Source: Chitinimonas prasina
Lineage (GTDB): Bacteria > Pseudomonadota > Gammaproteobacteria > Burkholderiales > Chitinimonadaceae
Direction: 5' to 3'
Assembly (NCBI RefSeq): GCF_030160395.1
Contig: NZ_BSOG01000008.1
Span: forward strand, 25,586-89,585
Length of the DNA: 64,000 nt
Part shown: positions 8,811 through 17,810 of the stretch, one piece after another
How positions within the stretch are numbered: the stretch's first letter is position 1
Layout: each line of letters opens with the position of its first letter
Made by a program: the position numbers and the translations under genes
Notes under the pieces: model-generated
What the model was told of the DNA's origin: nothing
The model's database searches: none
The model's input: the letters and a program-made list of their open reading frames with translations, nothing else

Positions 8811-9596
8811 CTATTGCCAATCTGGCACGCCATATTTGGCCAGCAAGGCCTTGAGCCGGCCATCGGTACGCATGGCGGCGACCTCGTCCTGCAGCAGCCT
8901 GGCATATTCGCGAGCCTTGGGGTGCTTGGGTGAGAAGGCAATATGCAGGCCGGAGGGCGTGACAGAACGTTCGCAACCGGCGTCCTTGTAATGGCCCTGC
9001 CAGTTTTTTTCGTTGATGGTGTAGGCCAGTACTGCCTGATCCTCAACGACGGCATCGAGTCGCTTGTTGCGGAGTTTTTCCAGGTTGCGTAACAAGGCAT
9101 CATCGCCAGTGACGGCCTGTAAAACCTTGGGGTTGGCCTTGAAGTAGGCATCCAGCGTGTCACCGTAGGCGTAGTCCTGGATGGCACCTATGGTGCGGCC
9201 AGCCAGGCTGGGTAATCCCTTGTACTGCCAACTGCCGTCTTTGTGGGTGACAAAGCAATTGATGCTACGGCCCAGTGGAGCCGCGCCCACGATCAGCTTG
9301 TTCTCTCGCACCTCTTCGTCACTGGCGCCGACGACGGCGGTAAAGCCGCCATCCCGAGCCGCAGCCAAGGCGCGGCTCCAGTTGAGATTCTGGTAGTCGA
9401 CCTTATGGCCGGCCTTGCCCAGGGCGGCACTGGCGATTTCTATCATGTAGCCAGGCTTGGTGCTTTGTGGCACGCAGTTGAATGGACACCAGGAATCCGC
9501 CCGTATGGTGATGGTTTCCGCCACAGCTAAGGGAGTGCTGAGACCTAGAGCCAGCAGATAGCCGGCGTTAGCCAGATGGAGCAGATGAGTACGCAT
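8811..9596 (-). CDS. Periplasmic solute-binding protein, family 3
   Basis: A 261-aa exported protein with a signal peptide MRTHLLHLANAGYLLALGL cleaved near AVAE. The mature part has the polar-amino-acid binding fold (CPFNCVPQSTKPGYMIEIASAALGKAG; GRTIGAIQDYAYGDTLDAYF at the lobe crossover; RLDAVVEDQAVLAYTI). Two cysteines close to the mature N-terminus and two later could form disulfides. There is no neighbouring ABC permease. The start at 9596 places the signal peptide at the N-terminus; an upstream in-frame start would add 21 residues without merit. It converges on the amidotransferase gene with only 5 bp between. Confidence 0.82.
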   Translation of the reverse strand: MRTHLLHLANAGYLLALGLSTPLAVAETITIRADSWCPFNCVPQSTKPGYMIEIASAALGKAGHKVDYQNLNWSRALAAARDGGFTAVVGASDEEVRENKLIVGAAPLGRSINCFVTHKDGSWQYKGLPSLAGRTIGAIQDYAYGDTLDAYFKANPKVLQAVTGDDALLRNLEKLRNKRLDAVVEDQAVLAYTINEKNWQGHYKDAGCERSVTPSGLHIAFSPKHPKAREYARLLQDEVAAMRTDGRLKALLAKYGVPDWQ

Positions 9597-9765
9597 GGAG
9601 AAAGGGGCCTTGTGGGTATGCACTAGCTTGAGTTGTAGCGCACCCTCCGACAGGTACAAGGCCTGGCCTGCAATGCCTGCGTGGCTTGCCCGCGTACAGT
9701 CTGCACCGAACGCTTAACCAGAACCATTACGCGGGGACTTGTTAGCGGTGTTTGATGCTGACGGG

Positions 9766-10404
9766 TCAGATGGCATGGCGACCACTGCTGACGCGCAAGG
9801 TGCTCAGCAGGTTGTCGGTATCTTCCGTACCGGTTTTCTGCAGCAAGCGGCCGAGACTGCCGCGCAGCCAGTCAAACTGGCCGGCGTAGTGGCCGTCTTC
9901 ATGCAGCAGCCAGTTGGCCAGTCTGCAATCCTCGGTGGTGAAGCCATAGGCTTGGCGCCAGATGGTGCTTGCAGGCGGAGCATGGTCGCCGACCATCAAC
10001 AGCAGGGCGGTGCGGCTGATGCTGAATACCTTATCAGCCCAAGCTGGTGGCATGGGCAGGCAAAGCAGCCGCCAGCCGTGTCCTTGCCGCTGCAGTCGCA
10101 GCGAACTGGCATGCGCTTTCCCAAGCAAGCCTGATGCAGCAGCTAGCGCGACACGCAAGGCGGTATTCATTTCCGGTGCATACAGCCTGCCATCGACCTG
10201 GCTCAGGCCACTGTCAAGGCGAAATACCACGGTTGCTGCCGCATTGCTGTATAGCACCCTGCCATCAATGCTCACCACGGCCAGAGCAGTGTCGGGATGA
10301 CTGGGTTCGGCGTGGCGCCGGACGATGGGTGGCCGCAGAAGGCGGGCATGCGGCCTGCGCGCTGGGTTTGCGGTATTGGGCAGATACAAGTGGGCTAGTG
10401 TCAT
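9766..10404 (-). CDS. PAS-like regulator with a shortened LuxR-type C-terminus
   Basis: A 212-aa protein starting at 10404 behind a good GGAGGA site. Residues about 35-150 form a PAS-like sensor (ALAVVSIDGRVLYSNAAA, LLCLPMP, ALLLMVGDH). The C-terminal YGFTTEDCRLANWLL and LGRLLQKTGTEDTDNLLSTL match the ends of the GerE/LuxR helix-turn-helix found in PAS-HTH regulators. The stretch between them is several residues shorter than usual, so the recognition helix may be altered or lost. The MocR gene ends about 100 bp upstream on the same strand. Regulatory function is inferred. Confidence 0.65.
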   Translation of the reverse strand: MTLAHLYLPNTANPARRPHARLLRPPIVRRHAEPSHPDTALAVVSIDGRVLYSNAAATVVFRLDSGLSQVDGRLYAPEMNTALRVALAAASGLLGKAHASSLRLQRQGHGWRLLCLPMPPAWADKVFSISRTALLLMVGDHAPPASTIWRQAYGFTTEDCRLANWLLHEDGHYAGQFDWLRGSLGRLLQKTGTEDTDNLLSTLRVSSGRHAI

Positions 10405-10505
10405 GCTGGTGATCCTCCAGTGTTGGAAGATAGGCCAGTGTCCGTGCCCGGTAATCATCCGGATGGAGGATAGGGCAGTGCCATTTTTACCATGCCGACA
10501 AGCGG

Positions 10506-11885
10506 TCATCCCGATTGTGCCGCCAGCCAACCATACAGTCGACTGTTGTCTGCCCAGGCGGCGTTGAAGCGGAAGTGCCGGCTGCTACCGCCGTCCGGCA
10601 GGTAGAAACGCCCTGGGGCGAGGGCGATGCCCACGGTGGCGGCCGCTTCGGTCAGGCGGCTGACATCCATCAGCGGCGGTGCCTCTGCCCACAGGAACAG
10701 GCCGCCTGCGGGTTGGTGGAAAACCTGCCAGCCCAGCTCAGTCAGGCGGCCGCAGACGCGGGCCTGGGCCTCACCCAGGCGGTCACGCAGGCGATCCAGG
10801 TGGGTGCGGTGGTGGCCGTCGGTGAGCATGGACAGGGTAGCGGATTCCATGATGGCAGAGCCGGTCAGCCCCGCCACCATCTTGTGTTGTGTGGCACGGG
10901 TCAGCAGGTCGGCACGGGCCAGCAGAAAGCCCACGCGCAGGGCTGGCGACAGAGTCTTGGAGAAGCTGCCCAGATAGATGACGCGCTCCAGTCCATCCAG
11001 GCTGGCCAAGCTAGGGCTGGGGTGCAATTGCAGGTCGGCAAAGGGGTCGTCTTCCACGATATGGAAATCATGCCGGTCGGCCAGCTTGAGCAACTGGTGC
11101 GCCGTGGCGGCTGTGGTACTGGTGCCGGTAGGGTTGTGCAGGGCGCTGTTGGTGAACAGGGCGACCGGCTGGTGTCGGGCTGCCGCCTGTGCCACGGCGG
11201 CTACGTCCGGCCCAGCCAGGGTGCGGGGGATGCCGACCAGTTTGGCGCCGTGCAATAGCAGCGCGGCGATCAGGGTAGAGTAGCCAGGGCTGTCGATCAT
11301 CACGGTATCGCCGGGCTTGACCAGCAGCCGCACCGCCAGGTCCAGGCCCTGGCTGGCGCCGTGGGTCAGGACGATGCGCTCGGCCGGCGCTTCCAGTCCC
11401 CGAAGGGCCAGCCGCCACTGCAGGTGGCTGCGCAGTGCAGGCAGGCCTTGCGGATGGCCATAGCGGGTCAGCAGGTCACCCGGTGCCTTAGCCAGATTGC
11501 GCAGCGCAGCCCGTACACCGTCCTCGTATAGCCAGTCATGCGGTAGCCAGCCGCCACCAGCCTGCAGCTCCAGTTCAGCATCCTCGTAGACGCGGCTCAG
11601 CAGCCAGGCGTCATCCACCGGTGAGCGCACCGGCGCCGCCGGTGGGCGCTGCCGAGTGGCCACGAAGTAGCCGCGTGCCCGCTGCGCCATGATCCAGCCA
11701 CCGGCTACCAGCCGGTTATAGGCTTCTGCCACGGTAAACGGGCTGACGCCCGTAGCCTGGGCCAGGCCACGCACCGACGGCAGTCGGGCGCCTTCGCTGA
11801 GCAGGCCGCGTTCTATCTTGCCTATCAGGCCCTGCACGATCTGTTCGGTAAGCGGACTGGTGGCGCTGGGGTCGAGTTGCAACAT
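10506..11885 (-). CDS. MocR-family transcriptional regulator (GntR HTH + aminotransferase-like domain)
   Basis: A 459-aa chimeric regulator. A GntR winged helix (residues about 8-75, SEGARLPSVRGLAQATGVS, FTVAEAYNRLVAGGWI) is joined to a fold-type I aminotransferase domain with NPTG (251-254), Asp280 and the PLP lysine Lys310 in YLGSFSKTLSPALRVGF. MocR proteins sense PLP plus an amino compound and control adjacent catabolic genes (compare GabR, TauR, PdxR). It is divergent from the beta-alanine transaminase and mmsA genes, the most probable targets. The 167-bp intergenic region holds a direct repeat. Confidence 0.93.
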   Translation of the reverse strand: MLQLDPSATSPLTEQIVQGLIGKIERGLLSEGARLPSVRGLAQATGVSPFTVAEAYNRLVAGGWIMAQRARGYFVATRQRPPAAPVRSPVDDAWLLSRVYEDAELELQAGGGWLPHDWLYEDGVRAALRNLAKAPGDLLTRYGHPQGLPALRSHLQWRLALRGLEAPAERIVLTHGASQGLDLAVRLLVKPGDTVMIDSPGYSTLIAALLLHGAKLVGIPRTLAGPDVAAVAQAAARHQPVALFTNSALHNPTGTSTTAATAHQLLKLADRHDFHIVEDDPFADLQLHPSPSLASLDGLERVIYLGSFSKTLSPALRVGFLLARADLLTRATQHKMVAGLTGSAIMESATLSMLTDGHHRTHLDRLRDRLGEAQARVCGRLTELGWQVFHQPAGGLFLWAEAPPLMDVSRLTEAAATVGIALAPGRFYLPDGGSSRHFRFNAAWADNSRLYGWLAAQSG

Positions 11886-11971
11886 GACTGTACTGGCCTG
11901 GGTATCTGTACATCTGGCTGCCGGATGGCAGGGCTTGTATATGGCGGTATAGCTGAATTCTCAACGATACT

Positions 11972-12011
11972 AGCGGCCAGTGACAAATGGCCGGAGATTG
12001 CAGCGGCCAGT
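11972..12011. promoter_or_regulatory. Direct repeats in the MocR/transaminase divergent region
   Basis: AGCGGCCAGT occurs at 11972-11981 and again at 12002-12011, 30 bp apart (about three helical turns), just upstream of the transaminase start. MocR regulators characteristically bind direct repeats on one face of the helix. Assignment as the operator is an inference. Confidence 0.4.
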
Positions 12012-12052
12012 ACATGACCAATACAGATCAGCCCCCAGCCACGGAGACCACC

Positions 12053-13396
12053 ATGGGCCAGAACGATAGCGAGCAACTGAATCTCAATCCCTACTGGATG
12101 CCTTTCAGCCATAACCGCTACTACAAGCAGGATGCGGTCCACCGGGTGCATCGCATGCTGGCCCGGGCGGAAGGCAGCTATTACTGGACCACCGAGAACC
12201 ACAAGCTTTACGACGCGCTGTCCGGCCTGTGGTGCTGTGGCCTGGGCCACCGGCACCCGCGCCTGGTGGAGGCCGTCAAGCAGCAGCTTGATGTGCTGGA
12301 CTATGGTACGGCCTTCCAGATGGGCACGCCGGGCGTGTTCAAGCTGGCCGAGCGCATTGCCGAGGCGGCGCCGGCAGGCTTCGAGCATGTGTTCTTCTGC
12401 AATTCGGGTTCCGAAGCCGTCGATACGGCGCTGAAGATGGCGCTGGCCTATCACCGTGCCCGGGGCGAAGCCCATCGCACCCGCTTTATCGGCCGGGAGA
12501 AGGGCTATCACGGCGTGGGTTTTGGCGGCATCTCGGTAGGGGGCATGGTGGCCAACCGCAAGATGTTTGCCGCAGGCATGCTGCCTGGGGTGGATCACCT
12601 GCCGCACACCCACAATCTTAAGGAAATGGCGTTCAGCCGGGGCGAGCCGCAATGGGGTAGCCACCTGGCCGATGAGCTGGAGCGGCTGGTGGCCTTGCAT
12701 GATGCTTCTACCATCGCTGCCGTGATCGTGGAGCCCATGCAGGGTTCGGCCGGCGTCATCGTGCCGCCGCAGGGCTATCTCAAGCGCCTGCGTGAGCTGT
12801 GCACCAAGCATGGCATCCTGCTGATCTTCGACGAAGTGATCACCGGCTTTGGCCGCATGGGCCAGCCTTTCGCCGCCCAGTATTTCGATGTCACCCCCGA
12901 CCTCATAACCTTCGCCAAGGGCGTGAACAATGGCCTGGTGCCGATGGGCGGGGTCATCGCGACCAAATCGATCTACGACACCTTCATGACCGGCCCGGAC
13001 CATATGGTGGAGTTCTTCCATGGCTACACCTACTCGGGCCACGCGCTGGCGGTGGCGGCAGCCCATGCCGCGCTGGATGTGATCGCCGAGGAGCAGATCT
13101 ACCCGCGGGTCAATGCACTCAGCAAGACCCTGGAAGAGGCCGTGCATGGCCTCAAGGGCGAGGCCAATGTGATCGATATACGCAACTGCCAGCTGGCGGC
13201 GGCGGTGGAGCTGGCGCCCATGGAGGGCAAGCCCGGCCTGCGTGCTATCCGAGTGTTCGAGGAGGCGCTCAAGCGCGGGGTGTTGTTCCGTTTTACCGGC
13301 GACATCATTGCCATGGGGCCGACTTTTGTTTCCACACCCGAAGAGATAGGCCATATGGCCGAGGTCTTGCGGGAGTCGATCCGGGCGGCCGGCTGA
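12053..13396 (+). CDS. Beta-alanine--pyruvate transaminase (omega-amino acid aminotransferase)
   Basis: A 447-aa class III aminotransferase that should move the amino group of beta-alanine to pyruvate, giving malonate semialdehyde. It tracks the known Pseudomonas enzyme closely: NPYWMPFSHNRYYKQ near the N-terminus, DALSGLWCCGLGHRHP, CNSGSEAVDTALKMALAY, GREKGYHGVGFGG, DEVITGFGRMG with Asp260, and Lys289 in TFAKGVNNGLVPMGGV. The start at 12053 is preferred for its GGAG 7 bp upstream; an in-frame ATG at 12014 lies within the repeat region. mmsA follows by 91 bp. Activity on related omega-amines is possible. Confidence 0.9.
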   Translation: MGQNDSEQLNLNPYWMPFSHNRYYKQDAVHRVHRMLARAEGSYYWTTENHKLYDALSGLWCCGLGHRHPRLVEAVKQQLDVLDYGTAFQMGTPGVFKLAERIAEAAPAGFEHVFFCNSGSEAVDTALKMALAYHRARGEAHRTRFIGREKGYHGVGFGGISVGGMVANRKMFAAGMLPGVDHLPHTHNLKEMAFSRGEPQWGSHLADELERLVALHDASTIAAVIVEPMQGSAGVIVPPQGYLKRLRELCTKHGILLIFDEVITGFGRMGQPFAAQYFDVTPDLITFAKGVNNGLVPMGGVIATKSIYDTFMTGPDHMVEFFHGYTYSGHALAVAAAHAALDVIAEEQIYPRVNALSKTLEEAVHGLKGEANVIDIRNCQLAAAVELAPMEGKPGLRAIRVFEEALKRGVLFRFTGDIIAMGPTFVSTPEEIGHMAEVLRESIRAAG

Positions 13397-13487
13397 GGCG
13401 CGCTCGCCATCGGTCATCTAATCCGCTGCCGCCGCCTACGCTGGCGTGACGGCCGCATCTGAATTACCCATACGCAGGGCAGGCATC

Positions 13488-14990
13488 ATGGCAAATACCA
13501 TACATCACTGGATCAACGGCGCCGAAGTGGCAGGCACTTCCGGCCGCTACAGCGAGGTTTACAACCCGGCACAGGGCGAGGTCAGCGGCCGCGTGCAATT
13601 GGCCAGCAGCGAGGAACTGGATCTGGCTGTGGCCGCTGCCAAGGCGGCGTTCCCTGCCTGGTCCGCCACCCCGCCGCTGCGGCGGGCGCGGGTGATGTTC
13701 AAGTTCAAGGAGCTGCTGGAGCGGCACGCCGATGAAATCGTGGCGGCCATCTCGCGCGAGCATGGCAAGGTCAGGGCCGATGCCCATGGTGAACTGGTAC
13801 GCGGCCTGGAAGTGGTGGAGTTCGCCTGCGGCGCGCCCCACCTGCTCAAGGGCGAGTTTGCCGAGAATGTGGGTACGGCAGTAGACAGCTACAGCCTGCG
13901 CCAGGCGCTGGGGGTAGTGGCCGGCATCACCCCGTTCAATTTCCCGGCCATGGTGCCCATGTGGATGTTTCCGCTGGCCCTGGTGGCAGGTAATACCTTC
14001 CTGCTTAAGCCCAGCGAGCGCGACCCATCCACCGCCCTGATACTGGCCCGCTTGCTGAAGGAGGCAGGCCTGCCAGACGGCGTGTTCAACGTGGTGCAGG
14101 GCGACAAGGTGGCGGTGGATGCCATCCTGGCCAATGACGATGTCCAGGCAGTCAGCTTTGTGGGCTCCACCCCCATTGCCCAGTATATCTACGCCACCGG
14201 TACGGCCCGTGGCAAGCGGGTACAGGCATTGGGCGGTGCCAAGAACCATATGGTGGTGATGCCCGATGCCGATCTCGACCAGGCAGTCGATGCCCTGATG
14301 GGCGCGGCGTATGGTTCGGCGGGGGAGCGCTGCATGGCAATTTCGGTGGCGGTAGCAGTGGGCGACGAGGTGGCAGATGCCCTGGTGGCCAGGCTGGCGC
14401 CCAAGGTGCGTGCGCTCAAGATAGGTAGCTGGGATAGCTCAGCCGATGTGGAAATGGGCCCGCTGGTGACACGCGAGCATCGCAACAAGGTAGCCGCTTA
14501 CATCGATGCCGGCGTGGCCGAAGGGGCCAGCCTGGTGGTGGATGGACGCGGCCATGTGGTGCAGGGCTGTGAAAGTGGCTTCTTCCTGGGGGGCTCGCTG
14601 TTTGACGGCGTCACCACCAGCATGAAGATATACCAGGAGGAAATCTTTGGCCCGGTACTCTGCGTGGTGCGGGTCGGCAGTTACGAAGAGGCGATACGGA
14701 TTACCAACGAGCATGCCTACGGTAATGGCACCGCCATCTTCACCCGCGATGGAGACGCGGCGCGAGACTTTGTCGCCCGGATACAGGTGGGGATGGTGGG
14801 GGTGAATGTACCCATACCCGTACCCATGGCGTTCATGAGCTTTGGTGGCTGGAAGCAGTCGCTGTATGGCGATCATCATGCTTATGGTGCCGAGGGCATA
14901 CGTTTCTATACCCGTTTGAAGACCGTGACTGCGCGCTGGCCGCAATCGATACGCTCGGGCGCCGAGTTCGTGATGCCCACCATGAAGTAG
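13488..14990 (+). CDS. mmsA: Methylmalonate/malonate-semialdehyde dehydrogenase, CoA-acylating
   Basis: A 500-aa aldehyde dehydrogenase-family enzyme producing acetyl-CoA from malonate semialdehyde, or propionyl-CoA from methylmalonate semialdehyde, with NAD and CoA. The catalytic Cys282 is in [27 protein letters not shown] has Asn where hydrolytic ALDHs have the general base Glu, the hallmark of the CoA-acylating MmsA type. [18 protein letters not shown] and [14 protein letters not shown] are also family signatures. It lies directly downstream of the beta-alanine transaminase, which supports a two-step beta-alanine to acetyl-CoA route. The start at 13488 matches family N-termini. Confidence 0.94.
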   Translation: MANTIHHWINGAEVAGTSGRYSEVYNPAQGEVSGRVQLASSEELDLAVAAAKAAFPAWSATPPLRRARVMFKFKELLERHADEIVAAISREHGKVRADAHGELVRGLEVVEFACGAPHLLKGEFAENVGTAVDSYSLRQALGVVAGITPFNFPAMVPMWMFPLALVAGNTFLLKPSERDPSTALILARLLKEAGLPDGVFNVVQGDKVAVDAILANDDVQAVSFVGSTPIAQYIYATGTARGKRVQALGGAKNHMVVMPDADLDQAVDALMGAAYGSAGERCMAISVAVAVGDEVADALVARLAPKVRALKIGSWDSSADVEMGPLVTREHRNKVAAYIDAGVAEGASLVVDGRGHVVQGCESGFFLGGSLFDGVTTSMKIYQEEIFGPVLCVVRVGSYEEAIRITNEHAYGNGTAIFTRDGDAARDFVARIQVGMVGVNVPIPVPMAFMSFGGWKQSLYGDHHAYGAEGIRFYTRLKTVTARWPQSIRSGAEFVMPTMK

Positions 14991-15116
14991 CCTGAACGCT
15001 GCCACCGCCTGCCAGGAGGCGCATGCCTGGCAGGTGGGCGATGGGCGGGGCGGCAATCCGCACAGCAAGGTCTAGACTGGGCTTATCTGCAGGCCGACTG
15101 CCGACGGAGCACTATC

Positions 15117-15896
15117 ATGGACCAGCAACGCAGAAAGACACTGCAGCTATTGGGCGCCTCGCCCCTGCTGCTGGCTGCGGCCACCCCACCTGAGCGCTTT
15201 GTAGTCAGCTATAACGATGACTACGCGCCGTACTCCTATATAGACAGCGCCACCAGTACCAGCAGGGTGCTGGGGATACTGCCCGATGTGCTCGACCCCA
15301 TTCTGAGCGAGCTGAACGGCCTGGTGCCGTCCAACGTCGGCCTGCCTTGGCGACGGGCTCAGATGATGGTGCAGCAGGGGCTAGCCGATGCCCTCTGTAC
15401 GTTTGCCTCGGATGAACGCAAGCAGTACGCCCTGTTCCATAGCGTGCCGGTGGTACAGCTGCAGCCACATCTCTTCTTCAATGCCTACCACCTGCGCAGG
15501 GCCGAGCTGGAGCGCATCAAGACCCGCGATGAACTCAAGGCTTTTTACCTGGTGGACCAAAAGGGCAACCAGTGGGCGGAGCAGGCACTGAAGGATTTCC
15601 CGCATGTGGAGTGGACGCCGGGGCATGACGCCATCTTCAGGATGGTGATGGCCACGCGGGGGGATGTGCATGTTTCCCTGAGTCCCATCGTCACCAAGTG
15701 GCGCTTGCGCAAGCTGGGCATTTTGCAGGAGATCGTCTCCATCCCCGCGCCCTATATCGCGCCCAGCGTGCCGTTTCACTTGGGGATACGCAAGGATCAC
15801 CCCCGTGCTGCAGAGATACTGGGGCATGTCGACGAGGTGCTGAGGGTGCCCGCCACCCAGCGCCGTATAGAGGATGTGGTGCGGCGCTATGCCTGA
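15117..15896 (+). CDS. Periplasmic solute-binding protein, family 3-like
   Basis: A 259-aa protein with an N-terminal RRKTLQLLGASPLLLAAATPP, short and twin-arginine-like, followed by a family 3 binding fold (FVVSYNDDYAPYSYID; RVLGILPDVLDPILSEL; GLADALCTFASDERKQYALF). It is the third orphan binding protein in this 10-kb stretch and again has no adjacent permease. GGAG lies 8 bp before the ATG. A 9-bp hairpin at 15008-15034 without a T-run separates it from mmsA. Ligand is unknown. Confidence 0.75.
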   Translation: MDQQRRKTLQLLGASPLLLAAATPPERFVVSYNDDYAPYSYIDSATSTSRVLGILPDVLDPILSELNGLVPSNVGLPWRRAQMMVQQGLADALCTFASDERKQYALFHSVPVVQLQPHLFFNAYHLRRAELERIKTRDELKAFYLVDQKGNQWAEQALKDFPHVEWTPGHDAIFRMVMATRGDVHVSLSPIVTKWRLRKLGILQEIVSIPAPYIAPSVPFHLGIRKDHPRAAEILGHVDEVLRVPATQRRIEDVVRRYA

Positions 15897-16016
15897 GCCC
15901 TGGCGGGACCTGTAAATATTGACCGGATCGCCACCGAAAAATGCCGACAGTCAGTGTCTGGCTCGGTGCTATATTGCCGCGCACCGCCACACGGCGGCGC
16001 CGTATACGCGGTAACG

Positions 16017-16081
16017 TAAGAGCCTGTTCACAATCTTATTTGCTCCGATACCGGGGCAATAAAATAGTGAACAGGCTCTTA
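16017..16081. repeat. 65-bp inverted-repeat element, MITE-like
   Basis: Perfect 14-bp terminal inverted repeats (TAAGAGCCTGTTCA at 16017-16030, TGAACAGGCTCTTA at 16068-16081). The inner part (TTATTTGCTCC ... GGGGCAATAAA) is itself partly complementary, so the whole could fold into one long hairpin. If the outer TA is a target duplication, the element is AGAGCC...GGCTCT flanked by TA, as for IS630/mariner-type MITEs. A further CCTGTTCA lies just right at 16085. It sits in the leader of the next gene. Confidence 0.55.
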
Positions 16082-16105
16082 GATCCTGTTCAATATATTC
16101 AAGGT

Positions 16106-17482
16106 ATGCACGTGATAAAAATATCCCGCCTCACCTCCCTGGCTGCGGCCTGCCTGTTGCTGGCACAACCCGTTATTGCAAACGACCAGCCCGCCGTTGA
16201 TCCCGCTGCACAGCCAGCTGCCGAGCCTGCTGCAAAGAAATCTAAAGCTGACCTTGCAGCCGAAGCCATGCGCGAGATGCAGGAGTCGGAGCTGTTCCAG
16301 ACCTATATGGGCATCATGGGCGAGCTTAGCCCCCTGGTAAGCAGCGAACTGGCCCTGGAGGCCAAGCTGGAGCGTATCGAGAAGTTCGACTTCTCCGAGC
16401 CTACCCAGCAGCGCCTGAAGAAGCTGTTTGGCAACGCCAGGCCCTTGCATTTCAGCAAGCAGAAACTGGCCGACGGCGACATTGCTGTGGATTTCAAGCT
16501 CGACCCGCTCAAGTACCACGATGAGCCTGCTGCCAGTCTGATGAACTGGTCAGGCATGGCTGGACGTGCCTTGGTGAAGTCCGATATGCGCCGGGTTACC
16601 ATGACCGCCAGCTCCGATACGCTGGACATGGACAACAAGGAGCTGACACTGAAAGCCACCGGGCTCACCATGGCGAGCAGCCAGATGAAGGGGCCGCTGG
16701 ATTTGTGGTTCGGCAATGGCGAAGCCAGGGTCGAGCAGGTGACCGTGACGCCCAAGCGCTTGCCCATGACGGTTCAGCTGCACGCCCTGCGCTATGGCTT
16801 CGATATGCAAGCCAAGGGCAAGACGGTTGTCATCGGTTATACCGGCTCGATCAAGGCCATCAAATGGGGTGAAGACAGCGTAGAGGATGCCAATCTGGCG
16901 GTGCGTATCAGCGGCCTGCAGCTGGAGGCCCTGGCGGCCATGAACAAGGATGCCAAGGCGCAGGCTGCGAAGAAGCAGGTGCCGGCAGCACAGCTTGACG
17001 CCGCGTTGGCCATGGTAATGAAGCATGGTGTGGCCATGGTGAAGCAGGGCGTGGTGCTGGATGTCGACGATATCTCCGCCCGCTATCACGGCCACAAGGC
17101 CCAGATCAAGGGCCAGGTCAAGCTGGCCAAGCTGACCGACCGAGACCTGCAGAACTTCGACCGTATCATGAAGAAAGTGCAGCTGCGTTTTGATGCCAGC
17201 GTGCCACTGGGCATGGTTCGCGAATTGTCGCGCACCATGATGGCCAAGCAAGGTGGCGAGGGCGTGGACAAGCAGCAACTGGACGAGGCCAGCGAGCAGA
17301 TGGTGCGCAGCGGTATCGATACGCTGAAGCAGAACAACTGGGCTCGCCTGGAAGGCGACGTGCTGCGTAGCACCTTGGTGATGAACCAGGGCAAGCTGTT
17401 GCTGAATGGCAAGCCGCTGTCGCTGTCTGGCGGCAAGAAATCGGCCAAGCCGAAGCAGACCGCCAAGCGCGCAAAGGGCTAA
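16106..17482 (+). CDS. Exported DUF945/YdgA-like protein
   Basis: A 458-aa protein with a signal peptide (ISRLTSLAAACLLLAQPVIA, cleavage near residue 25), an Ala/Pro/Lys-rich linker (about 28-50), and a long repetitive beta-rich body in which segments such as LTLKATGLTMASSQ and VLDVDDISARYHGHKAQIKGQVKLAKLT recur with the pattern of the YdgA/DUF945 family. The C-terminus is strongly basic (GGKKSAKPKQTAKRAKG). DUF945 proteins are periplasmic or membrane-anchored and lack an assigned function. The start at 16106 is chosen because the signal peptide follows directly. A strong terminator follows. Confidence 0.6.
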   Translation: MHVIKISRLTSLAAACLLLAQPVIANDQPAVDPAAQPAAEPAAKKSKADLAAEAMREMQESELFQTYMGIMGELSPLVSSELALEAKLERIEKFDFSEPTQQRLKKLFGNARPLHFSKQKLADGDIAVDFKLDPLKYHDEPAASLMNWSGMAGRALVKSDMRRVTMTASSDTLDMDNKELTLKATGLTMASSQMKGPLDLWFGNGEARVEQVTVTPKRLPMTVQLHALRYGFDMQAKGKTVVIGYTGSIKAIKWGEDSVEDANLAVRISGLQLEALAAMNKDAKAQAAKKQVPAAQLDAALAMVMKHGVAMVKQGVVLDVDDISARYHGHKAQIKGQVKLAKLTDRDLQNFDRIMKKVQLRFDASVPLGMVRELSRTMMAKQGGEGVDKQQLDEASEQMVRSGIDTLKQNNWARLEGDVLRSTLVMNQGKLLLNGKPLSLSGGKKSAKPKQTAKRAKG

Positions 17483-17810
17483 GCCAGCCTGGCGTCGAGC
17501 ACCCACAAAGGGCCGCTGCAAAGCGGCCCTTTGTGTTTTACGGGCCAACAGCAGCTGGGTGGGACGTGCCTTTTACGCGACAGGCAGGCGCTTGAGGGCG
17601 CTGCCGGATACACCGCTTGTATCGCCATGTGGACTTGCTATCTGGGTATTTTTTCCTTGCATATCAAGCCTATGCTGCGTCGATGTCCAGACGCGAGCCG
17701 TGATTGGCTTGGTGTTGGTGTTTGCTTGCGGCACCCTTGTGTGTGGGGGGCTTAGCCGGCGCTGGCTGGCTATGGCATGCTGCGCCGCTGACCCTAAAAC
17801 GGAGAATGCC
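17483..17810. other. Intergenic stretch with terminator and cyclophilin leader
   Basis: Apart from the terminator at 17504-17540, no convincing gene is seen. The right part holds the ribosome-binding site GGAG at 17801-17804 for the downstream GTG start. Confidence 0.6.
17504..17540 (+). terminator. Rho-independent terminator after the YdgA-like gene
   Basis: A 14-bp perfect stem (CACAAAGGGCCGCT / AGCGGCCCTTTGTG) with a GCAA tetraloop, followed by GTTTTA. Confidence 0.9.

Noticed and set aside
11825..13417. Very long open frame on the minus strand over the beta-alanine transaminase
   Set aside because: It is antisense to a well-matched enzyme gene; the frame stays open because of GC-rich codon use and its translation is rich in His, Gln and Arg with no domain.
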